Source of the DNA: Flavobacterium johnsoniae UW101
Lineage (GTDB): Bacteria; Bacteroidota; Bacteroidia; Flavobacteriales; Flavobacteriaceae
Assembly: GCF_000016645.1 (NCBI RefSeq)
Contig: NC_009441.1
Location: 4,464,001 to 4,528,000 of the forward strand
Reading direction: 5' to 3'
Length of the DNA: 64,000 bases
Of this stretch, positions 18,614 through 25,858 are shown in pieces (positions within the stretch are counted from its first letter, which is position 1; each line of letters begins with the position of its first letter). The position numbers were made by a program, and so were the translations under genes. The notes below the pieces were generated by a model. That model saw only the letters and a program-made list of their open reading frames with translations. It had not been told where the DNA came from and did no database searches.

Positions 18614-20803
18614 ATGCATACAGTTACCCCTTGGAGCGCGACTGCTCAGGCAGATATTGAAAATAGTGAAATACTTTTAGAAAGAAAAATTAGTTCCTTT
18701 ACCTATCAGCTTTATAACACAGGTGATTCTCTCTGGATTACAGCCATTATGCCCAATAGCGGAAAAATAGCTTTTCGTGCCGCCTTTGCCATGAACAGCT
18801 GTTTTGAGTTATCCAATCTATTTGATGACCAGGATAGTATTGTGGTTATTCTGGATTCAAGACTTGGCAGTTATGAAGTCCGCATAAATTTTCCGGATAC
18901 AGCAGTGCCTGTCTTACACTATACCACCACATTTACGGCTGCTGTTCCGTTGATGATACCATTCTGGCCCCGTGACATTATTCCACTGACAAAAAATGGA
19001 AGTGTTGAAAATACGAATGGTATAATTCATATGGAACAATTTGGATCCCGCTCAGGATTATTGTTTGCCAGCATAACAAAACCTAAGACTGGGTCGTTTT
19101 TTTATTTCCAAAATCTCACCTCATTATCTGAATATTGTGAAGCTACTCAAACTGAATCTAAAAATACAGTTGGCGGAAAATGGCCTGAAGTTGGTTTTCA
19201 GCTGCCCTCCACTGATAAACTGCCTCTTCCTGCCGGTAAAGCTTTTATCCTTTCAGATGCTTATGTCATACTGCAGACTGAAGTTGTAAATAAACCAGCT
19301 GTCATTTGCGAACACTTTTTAAACAATCTTGTCAAGATATATAAAGTGCTGCAACAGCCTGAAATTGAATATAACAACTGGCCAGACATTGCAAAAAAGG
19401 TAATTACCGATTTAACAAATAATAAGGGTGCATGGACTCAAAAAAACGGAATCCCGTATCTAAATGCCTACTTATGCGATTATGAAACTCCCGCTGAAAG
19501 TATGGTGCAGCTGGCTGTACTAATTCCTTTCAAAGAATATGAAAAATGGAGCAGCGAGAAACAACCGGTATGTGATGATTTAATTAAAGGACTTCCTGCA
19601 TTTTACGATCCAAAAATAAAGTGTATAAACCGCTGGCTTCCCTCTCTTGCGCAGCTGCTGGATGGCTCAGAAGAACAGAAAAAAGAAATGGTGATGGATT
19701 CCTGGTACCTCCACCATCCGCTTATGAATTTGGCAAGACTGGCGCTTCATGGTAATAAAACAGCTGAGCAACTTCTATTAGATTCTATTGATTATGTAAT
19801 CAGGACCGCCCATCATTTTGATTATAAATGGCCTGTATTTTACAACATGGAAACACTGGAAATTATAAAAAAAGAAACTGCACCCGGAGCCGGAGGAGAA
19901 AATGATGTTCCGGGTTCCTACACTCATTTAATGCTTTTAGTATATAAGCTGACAAAAGAAAAACGGTATTTAAAAGAAGCTGAAAAAGCGGCAAAAAAAC
20001 TAGAGGATCTCGGCGTTTCTATTTTATACCAAGCCAATAATACTGCCTTTGCTGCCGGCGCTTTGTTAGAATTATATAAAATTACCTCAAAAAAATTATA
20101 TCTCGATCTTAGTTATATATGTCTTGCCGGGCTATTTAAAAATGTACAGCTGTATGACTGCAGGTATGGATTTGGAAAAAATTACACCAATTTCTTTTCG
20201 ATATTTCCGCTCAATGATGCGCCTTACACTGCTGCATATGAAGAGTTGGAAGTATATGCCGCTTTATCAGAATATTTAATTCAGGCCGAAGATGTGCAAT
20301 TACTGCCTGCAGTAAAGACACTCATTCCTGAGTTTGTTAAATATGCCGTTAACAGGATTGCCTACTACTATCCTCCCTTACTTCCGAAAGAAATGCTTTC
20401 TGATGAAGTAAAAACTGGTGAGCTCCAGCATGATTTGTGGATCCCTTTGGAAGATCTCTACAATGGCTGGGAAAAAAGCGGTCAGGTAGGTCAGGAAGTT
20501 TACGGTGCCGGAATGGCATTTGGCGTGGTACCAAGACAATACATCAAAATCGATGAAGACTTTTTAATTTTTATCGACTATCCCATTATGCACCAAAGCA
20601 AGACAGGAAAATCAATTACCATCCATCTTGACGGCGATAAGGAAATGTGCTGCAATTTGAAAATACTGAAATTGGGTAAGAGAAGTATTAAAATGACTGT
20701 CTTTCAGGATAAGAAACTTCTCAGTGCTTTCCACAAGACTGCAGAAATACATGACTATAAAATTTCAGGCAGAGGTCTGGTTAAAATTAAATGGGAATAT
20801 TGA
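18614..20803 (+). CDS. Cytoplasmic six-hairpin glycosidase-like protein
   Basis: 729 aa with no signal peptide. The N-terminal part (1-240) is beta-rich. From about 260 to 600 there are repeated helix pairs of the alpha/alpha-toroid type, for instance LKEAEKAAKKLEDLGVSILY and AAGALLELYKITSKKLYLDL, as in six-hairpin glycosidases and related enzymes. A beta-rich C-terminal segment (SGKSITIHLDGDKEM) closes it. Possible catalytic acids cannot be assigned by eye. It precedes an SDR gene by 78 bp on the same strand, so a sugar-related pathway is conceivable. The family assignment rests on predicted fold only. Confidence 0.55.
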   Translation: MHTVTPWSATAQADIENSEILLERKISSFTYQLYNTGDSLWITAIMPNSGKIAFRAAFAMNSCFELSNLFDDQDSIVVILDSRLGSYEVRINFPDTAVPVLHYTTTFTAAVPLMIPFWPRDIIPLTKNGSVENTNGIIHMEQFGSRSGLLFASITKPKTGSFFYFQNLTSLSEYCEATQTESKNTVGGKWPEVGFQLPSTDKLPLPAGKAFILSDAYVILQTEVVNKPAVICEHFLNNLVKIYKVLQQPEIEYNNWPDIAKKVITDLTNNKGAWTQKNGIPYLNAYLCDYETPAESMVQLAVLIPFKEYEKWSSEKQPVCDDLIKGLPAFYDPKIKCINRWLPSLAQLLDGSEEQKKEMVMDSWYLHHPLMNLARLALHGNKTAEQLLLDSIDYVIRTAHHFDYKWPVFYNMETLEIIKKETAPGAGGENDVPGSYTHLMLLVYKLTKEKRYLKEAEKAAKKLEDLGVSILYQANNTAFAAGALLELYKITSKKLYLDLSYICLAGLFKNVQLYDCRYGFGKNYTNFFSIFPLNDAPYTAAYEELEVYAALSEYLIQAEDVQLLPAVKTLIPEFVKYAVNRIAYYYPPLLPKEMLSDEVKTGELQHDLWIPLEDLYNGWEKSGQVGQEVYGAGMAFGVVPRQYIKIDEDFLIFIDYPIMHQSKTGKSITIHLDGDKEMCCNLKILKLGKRSIKMTVFQDKKLLSAFHKTAEIHDYKISGRGLVKIKWEY

Positions 20804-20881
20804 ATCAAGGCAAAGTATCAAAATGGCAGAATGCGCAATACTCAAACAATAAATAGTAATTACTTTATAAAAAAATATAGA

Positions 20882-21640
20882 ATGGAAAAATTAACAGATT
20901 ATTTTGGACAGAACATAAAAGATAAAAAAATAGTGATAACAGGAGGAACAACCGGAATAGGAAAAGCAATTGCCGATGTACTGGTATCACTTGGCGGCAG
21001 GGTGCTGATTTTTGGAAGAGATGAGAAGGATTTCAAAAATGCCGTTGCAGATATTCAAAAACAATTTCCCGGAAGCGAAGTTTACGGTACTCCAGCAGAT
21101 GTCACTAAAAAAGAAGATATTCAGAAAATCTTAGAAATAGCAGACAATGAACTCGGCGGCATTGACATCCTCATCAACAATGCGGCATTGGGAGCTCCAG
21201 GAATAACTAACGAAAGCTATGATGATTATAAATATATTATAGATACCAATATTACCGGTTATCTCGCATTTGCTCAGGAAGCAGCATCAAGGATGAAGCA
21301 GCAAAAATCAGGACATATTATCAATATCGGATCGATGAGTGCAGAAAGTAAAGAAGCAAAAAGTACAATATATGTAGCAACTAAATCTGCTATAAGAGGA
21401 TTCAGCACTTCGCTGCGAAAGGAATTAAATCCATTAGGAATTAAAGTTTCATTAATTGAACCGGGAGCGGTGACAAGCGACATGCAGCCCGGAACCAATG
21501 CAGAACAGGAAGAGAAGATAGAAAAAATGGAGATGCTTGAAGCATACGATATTGCAATGAGTACATTATTTTGTCTTTCCCAGCCCAAAAGATGTGATAT
21601 TGTAACAATGCAGATCAGACCTCATCTTCAGCTTATTTAA
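20882..21640 (+). CDS. Short-chain dehydrogenase/reductase
   Basis: 252 aa from the ATG at 20882; the upstream in-frame ATG at 20831 adds a basic non-conserved stretch. Classical SDR motifs: cofactor loop TGGTTGIG near residues 17-24, NNAAL, active-site Ser in GSMSAES, and the YVATK Tyr-x3-Lys pair. LIEPGAVTSDM is the usual post-catalytic loop. An Arg in FGRDEKD after the second strand suggests NADP(H). The substrate is unknown. It may be in one operon with the toroid protein upstream. Confidence 0.88.
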   Translation: MEKLTDYFGQNIKDKKIVITGGTTGIGKAIADVLVSLGGRVLIFGRDEKDFKNAVADIQKQFPGSEVYGTPADVTKKEDIQKILEIADNELGGIDILINNAALGAPGITNESYDDYKYIIDTNITGYLAFAQEAASRMKQQKSGHIINIGSMSAESKEAKSTIYVATKSAIRGFSTSLRKELNPLGIKVSLIEPGAVTSDMQPGTNAEQEEKIEKMEMLEAYDIAMSTLFCLSQPKRCDIVTMQIRPHLQLI

Positions 21641-21702
21641 TTGAACCAGGAAGCATTGCTGATTTTTATAAAGCAGCTAAAATGTTCCCCAAAGAAAAAT
21701 AG
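21637..21702 (+). pseudogene. C-terminal fragment reading like an SDR tail
   Basis: Just after the SDR stop, in a shifted frame, the codons spell LIEPGSIADFYKAAKMFPKE before a TAG at 21700-21702. LIEPG repeats the motif in the SDR itself. It may be the scar of a duplicated or recombined SDR gene; short enough to be chance. Confidence 0.35.
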
Positions 21703-21720
21703 ATTTAATTTTTATTCAAT

Positions 21721-22209
21721 ATGATCCTAAAAATTGAAACATCAGACAACGCAGCGGCTTTTAAAACTGTCGGTGAGATTACGGCATATGATTACAAAAC
21801 AGTAATAATTCCCTCTATAACAGCTTTAATGAAACGAATCAACGAGATCAATTTTTTATTTTTAATTGATAACAAAGTCGAAAATTTCAATACTTCTGCC
21901 TGGCTTGAGGATACTCTGATCGGACTTCGTAATCTTGGAAAATGGAATCGTACAGCTGTGGTAACAGAATGTGAAAAAGCAATTTCTTTTACCAATTCAT
22001 TTCGGTACATTGTATCAGGCGAATTTCGATGTTATAAAAAAGAAAGTTTTCAGGAGGCTTTAAACTGGGTTCAGGGAAAAGAACTTCCGGTTTTTAATAC
22101 ACAGGAAGTAGGAAATGAACCCTTTATTGATCCTGATGATTTAGGTGAAGAAAATCAATCTAACGGCTATTCAGATTCTGATGATATTGATTATAATTAC
22201 AAACCATAA
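21721..22209 (+). CDS. SpoIIAA/STAS-like domain protein
   Basis: 162 aa. Residues 1-125 match the STAS/SpoIIAA-like layout: a first strand pair (LKIETSDNAAAFKTVGEIT), DYKTVIIPSITALMKRI, then strand FLFLIDNKVENF and helix WLEDTLIGLRNL, with a final helix-strand pair. The tail is acidic and disordered (SNGYSDSDDIDYNYKP). Such proteins in Bacteroidota are usually stand-alone and of unknown role, sometimes induced by stress. No kinase or anti-sigma partner is next to it. A serine phosphosite cannot be assigned by eye. Confidence 0.6.
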   Translation: MILKIETSDNAAAFKTVGEITAYDYKTVIIPSITALMKRINEINFLFLIDNKVENFNTSAWLEDTLIGLRNLGKWNRTAVVTECEKAISFTNSFRYIVSGEFRCYKKESFQEALNWVQGKELPVFNTQEVGNEPFIDPDDLGEENQSNGYSDSDDIDYNYKP

Positions 22210-22447
22210 TTTAGATATTACAAATCTCATTTTATATCTGATGCCATATTATTTTTTAAAAGATTAGAAAAGTATTGAGAATGTTATACTTCCGGTAATT
22301 GCTTTTATTACTTTATACTTCTAATAATTTTACCAAAATGTGTCTGCAATGCAATGGTAATTTGATAAAAAAAACAATTTACCATGTAATCTGAAAAGCA
22401 TCATCTTGTTTTAATTTAGGATTATTAAAATATTAAAATTAATAGTC

Positions 22448-22672
22448 ATGAAAAATTTACATAATTACAGCAATGAGGAACTTCAAAAATGTCCGTACCA
22501 CCAACAGTTAAATGCAGCTGCAGATAAGAATCCAAATGAGCATGTCAACACAGGAGATTGGGGCGAAGAGCGTGATGAAGACGGAACAGATCCTGACCGT
22601 TATGAAAAAGAAGGCGGCAACAACAATTCTGGAGGTGCCGGAAGCACAGGAAGCGCCGCAACTAATAGTTAA
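22448..22672 (+). CDS. Small hydrophilic hypothetical protein
   Basis: 74 aa, rich in Asn, Gly, Glu and Asp, ending in a Gly/Ser/Ala-rich tail (GGAGSTGSAATNS); no membrane segment. Probably disordered. It lies 28 bp before the SRPBCC gene on the same strand, so co-transcription is likely. Composition resembles the acidic protein at 6.3 kb. Function unknown. Confidence 0.55.
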   Translation: MKNLHNYSNEELQKCPYHQQLNAAADKNPNEHVNTGDWGEERDEDGTDPDRYEKEGGNNNSGGAGSTGSAATNS

Positions 22673-22700
22673 CAGTATATAATTTTTAAAAATATAAGCT

Positions 22701-23372
22701 ATGCACACTTCAACTATATCCAATAGAAAAGTAAGCTCAAAAAGCAATATAAATGTTTCTCCATTTGAACGCATCCTTATGACAGCGGCAGGATCTTATC
22801 TGTTGTACAAAGGTTTGACCCAGGAAAAGAAAAACATTTCGCAGATTACATCTGGAGGCGCCATGCTTGCCAGAGGTATCAGCGGCTATTGCCCAATTTA
22901 CAGCGCTGTAGATCATCTTAAAAATGACAAAGGCTCTAATGTTAATATTAGGACCAATATTACTATCAATAAACCTATTAGTGAGGTTTATGGCTTTTGG
23001 CGCAACTTAGAGAATCTTCCAAAATTCATGAACCATCTGGAATCAGTGAAAACAATCAACAGTACACAATCAGAATGGACCGCTAAAGGACCAGCAGGCA
23101 TTGGATCACTGAGCTGGAAAGCGGAAATCATTAAAGACCAAAAGGAAAAGATGTTAAGCTGGCAGTCTACCCATGATGCGCCGGTTAAAAACTTTGGAAA
23201 AGTACTGTTCAAAGCTCATGGAGACACCACCGAAATAGACATCACCATATCTTATCGTGCCCCTCTGGGAATTGCCGGTCAAGGTGCAGCAAAACTGCTG
23301 AACCCTATTTTTGAGAAAATCGTACGCGATGATATTAAAGGATTTAAATCTTACCTTGAAACCAAACAATAA
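22701..23372 (+). CDS. DUF2892-SRPBCC (polyketide cyclase-like) protein
   Basis: 223 aa. Residues 15-75 form a YgaP/DUF2892-type hydrophobic hairpin (FERILMTAAGSYLLYKG and GGAMLARGISGYCPIY), likely membrane associated. Residues 80-220 make a START/SRPBCC ligand-binding domain (INKPISEVYGFWRNLENLPKFM, LSWQSTHDAPVKNFGKVLF). This architecture is common in stress-induced bacterial proteins. It does not imply polyketide cyclisation. It is followed by a strong terminator. Confidence 0.78.
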   Translation: MHTSTISNRKVSSKSNINVSPFERILMTAAGSYLLYKGLTQEKKNISQITSGGAMLARGISGYCPIYSAVDHLKNDKGSNVNIRTNITINKPISEVYGFWRNLENLPKFMNHLESVKTINSTQSEWTAKGPAGIGSLSWKAEIIKDQKEKMLSWQSTHDAPVKNFGKVLFKAHGDTTEIDITISYRAPLGIAGQGAAKLLNPIFEKIVRDDIKGFKSYLETKQ

Positions 23373-23405
23373 ACAGTTATAAACAAGATTTTTTGATTGT
23401 TTCTT

Positions 23406-23439
23406 AAAACCTTTTGAATCAGGATTTCAAAAGGTTTTT
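23406..23439 (+). terminator. Intrinsic terminator after SRPBCC gene
   Basis: AAAACCTTTTGAA pairs with TTCAAAAGGTTTT around an 8-nt loop and ends in a T run. The stem core is the same as in the terminator at 15441. Confidence 0.9.
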
Positions 23440-23573
23440 ACTTCCTGTCTGGTTTTAAATAAAAACATTAATAAAAAAAGAAAAATTTCTACTTATAAAA
23501 TCATGATGAAAAATATTGTAGAATTCCGTCTTATACGTCTTATTGCCAATTCACCATACAAACAAAAAAGATT

Positions 23574-24476
23574 ATGGCACTAAGCAGCTGTCAGATAAAA
23601 GGTACTGAGATCACCTGGATTGATATATACAATCCTACACAGCAAGACATTGAATCATTCAGCAGTAAATACAGCCTGAATTCGTATGCCCTGCTCGACT
23701 CGCTCGATCCAGATCATCTTCCAAAATATGAAGAGCATAATGATACTCATTTTTTTATTATCAGGCTCCTGCACGACGAAAAACAGAAACTTCCCACCAT
23801 ACAAAGCCTGAGCAGCAAAATTGCCGTGTTTTTTACTGATAAGTTTATTATTACCATACACCGCTGTGCACAGCCTTTGATTAAGAATATCAGGGAAAGC
23901 CTGGTTAGTACAGGAAGAATAAAATCTGCTTCAGGAATTGCCATACATATTGTGGGTGATGCCCTTCGTTCATTTGAAGAACCTGCCATGAAACTATCTG
24001 CCGATATTGATTCTTATGAATCCACCCTGTTTTTAAAGAAAAATATACCCGATGATATGATCGAAGACATTTATTATCTGAAAAACCGTGCAGGGCTCTA
24101 CAAAAAATTGCTCCTGCTGAGCAACGAAGTGGTAAACTCGATCAAAGCGGAGGGAGAAGAACGTCCTGCGCAGCGTGATGTACGTGACCTGCATACCAAG
24201 CTGGTCCTGCTCTATGATCAGGTACAGGAAGATGCCAACAACCTGCTCAATATTTATCTTTCCCTCTCTGCCCGTAAAACTAATGATGTTATGAAAATCC
24301 TGACGGTTTTCTCGGTCTTTTTTATGCCGCTTACTTTTATAGTGGGAATATATGGGATGAATTTCAAATTTATGCCTGAATTAGAATCGCCTTTTGGATA
24401 CCCTCTCACCATTATATCAATGTTTGTTATATCTATTTTGATTTTTTTCTGGTTTAAAAGAAAGAAATGGCTTTGA
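23574..24476 (+). CDS. corA: CorA-family divalent metal ion transporter
   Basis: 300 aa, typical length. A cytoplasmic alpha/beta funnel domain (1-235) is followed by two C-terminal transmembrane helices (about 240-258 and 273-292). The pore signature YGMNF occurs at the end of the first helix and a basic cluster KRKKWL ends the protein. CorA proteins form pentamers that import Mg2+ (or Co2+/Ni2+, or Zn2+ in ZntB). The selectivity loop after GMN (KFMPELESPFGYP) keeps the MPEL-type sequence of Mg2+ transporters. Single gene; its stop abuts the 3' end of the convergent response regulator. Confidence 0.92.
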   Translation: MALSSCQIKGTEITWIDIYNPTQQDIESFSSKYSLNSYALLDSLDPDHLPKYEEHNDTHFFIIRLLHDEKQKLPTIQSLSSKIAVFFTDKFIITIHRCAQPLIKNIRESLVSTGRIKSASGIAIHIVGDALRSFEEPAMKLSADIDSYESTLFLKKNIPDDMIEDIYYLKNRAGLYKKLLLLSNEVVNSIKAEGEERPAQRDVRDLHTKLVLLYDQVQEDANNLLNIYLSLSARKTNDVMKILTVFSVFFMPLTFIVGIYGMNFKFMPELESPFGYPLTIISMFVISILIFFWFKRKKWL

Positions 24477-24854
24477 TTACAAAATTGAATCGAGTATCGC
24501 AATAAGTTCTGAATAACTGTTAGGCTTCTTAAAGTACTTTATGATTGCATTTTGTTCAAGCTTCAGTTTCATGAATTCCTCAGATGGGGTTGATATTAAA
24601 ATTACAGGGATACTGGAAAGCCTGTTATTACTTTTTAGCTTTTCCAGCAGTTCCCCTCCATTAATTAGGGGCATATTATAATCCAAAAAAATAAGATCCG
24701 GAAGGTATTCTGATGAAATTAATTCTTCCATTGCAGCCCGAGGGCTTGCTATCCATCGTATTGAAATTTCTTTGTTAAGAGAAGCAACGGCTTCCAGAAA
24801 CAATTCAGCATCATCATGATCATCGTCAATCAGTAAAATATTTTTATATAACAT
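24477..24854 (-). CDS. Single-domain response regulator (orphaned)
   Basis: 125 aa, receiver only. Acidic pocket in LLIDDDHDDAELF, phosphoacceptor in IFLDYNMPLINGGEL, switch Ser in LISTPS, and Lys in YFKKPNS. It is the downstream gene of a decayed kinase: upstream on the same strand (25035-25260) are frameshifted histidine-kinase sequences. It probably once formed a kinase-receiver pair and now depends on another kinase such as the one at 25.9 kb, or is non-functional. Confidence 0.9.
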   Translation of the reverse strand: MLYKNILLIDDDHDDAELFLEAVASLNKEISIRWIASPRAAMEELISSEYLPDLIFLDYNMPLINGGELLEKLKSNNRLSSIPVILISTPSEEFMKLKLEQNAIIKYFKKPNSYSELIAILDSIL

Positions 24855-25034
24855 GACTTTTATTTTAACTGCTTTATTTAACCGCAGTAGTTATAAATAC
24901 GTATTTTATCTTACTGGGGTTTGCAGTAATTGTAAAAATAGAAAAAAAAATATTTTCAAATTCAACACAGTTTCCAATATATTTAAAAGCACCAACATAA
25001 GAACCTCCGATTAAATTTTTGGGAAGATAAATCC

Positions 25035-25260
25035 CTAAGTAGGATTCTCACCGGGAGTACTGGTAAAACTTACACCCCCGTTATGTTTTTCGACTATACG
25101 TCTGAATAAATCAAGCCGATCCCATTACCTCACTCTCCCTTAGGTGAAAGTGCTGGAACATAGCAACAATCTTTCCCTAGCAAGCTGTCCATCCCTATTT
25201 CATTATCGGCAAAAATACGAACATGGAAATCGCTGCCAGTGCACTCTTTTCGAAAGAGCA
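25035..25260 (-). pseudogene. Frameshifted histidine kinase ATPase-domain remnant
   Basis: Three minus-strand frames read together give the end of a HATPase domain. One frame gives FHVRIFADNEIGMDS (N/G1 box, normally DNGIG). A shifted frame gives KIVAMFQHFHLRESEVMGSA, and a third gives DLFRRIVEKHNGGVSFTSTP before TAG at 25035-25037. The G2 box GIGL is split by a 1-2-nt frameshift. The N-terminal part of the kinase is gone. The 24855-25391 gap is otherwise empty. Confidence 0.75.
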
Positions 25261-25391
25261 GCCACTCTCTAAAAGCTTATGTATGTCTAGATTAAAAGCG
25301 AAATTTCACTGTTTGAAAACCAGTCAAAAATGTAAAGTTTTACTAGTTAATCAGTTCAAAAATTTTACCTTTACCTACTGAATTTAATTTT

Positions 25392-25850
25392 ATGGCAGTA
25401 GACACCTGTACAACAATATTTTATGTGGATGACGATGAGGATGACAGAATGTTTTTTGAAGAAGTAACCCAGCAGATCGGTGAAAAAATCAGTCTTTTTG
25501 AATTTGGTGACCAGATGCTGTTGCAGCTGGAAAACCCGCCGCCATATCCCTCTGTTATATTCGTCGATCTGAATATGCCCATTAAAGACGGATTTGAAGT
25601 TCTTCAGGAAATCAAAAAAGCGGAAAACCTTAAAAATATACCGGTTATTATTCTTTCCACAACCAACAATTCAGATACTGTCAACAGATGCCTGGATCTT
25701 GGCGCTTCGCTTTATGTACAGAAGTCAATTTCATTGAAAGATCTAAAAAAATCCCTTGAATATGTAATTTCAATAGACTGGCAGAGTCACGTTGTGACCA
25801 AAAACAACTTTTTTACAAGTGAGAAAATTTACAGTCTTTACAAAAGGTAA
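25392..25850 (+). CDS. Single-domain response regulator
   Basis: 152 aa Rcp/CheY-like receiver: FYVDDDEDDRMFF pocket, phosphoacceptor Asp in IFVDLNMPIKDGF, switch residue in ILSTTNNS and Lys in YVQKSIS, plus a 25-residue C-terminal extension of unknown role. It is convergent with the four-PAS histidine kinase ending at 25859, only 8 bp away, making that kinase its most likely partner. Confidence 0.92.
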   Translation: MAVDTCTTIFYVDDDEDDRMFFEEVTQQIGEKISLFEFGDQMLLQLENPPPYPSVIFVDLNMPIKDGFEVLQEIKKAENLKNIPVIILSTTNNSDTVNRCLDLGASLYVQKSISLKDLKKSLEYVISIDWQSHVVTKNNFFTSEKIYSLYKR

Positions 25851-25858
25851 GATAAAAA

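Noticed and set aside
22701..23372. Polyketide cyclase function for the SRPBCC protein
   Set aside because: SRPBCC is a broad ligand-binding fold, the gene is 30 kb from the PKS cluster, and it has a DUF2892 membrane hairpin.
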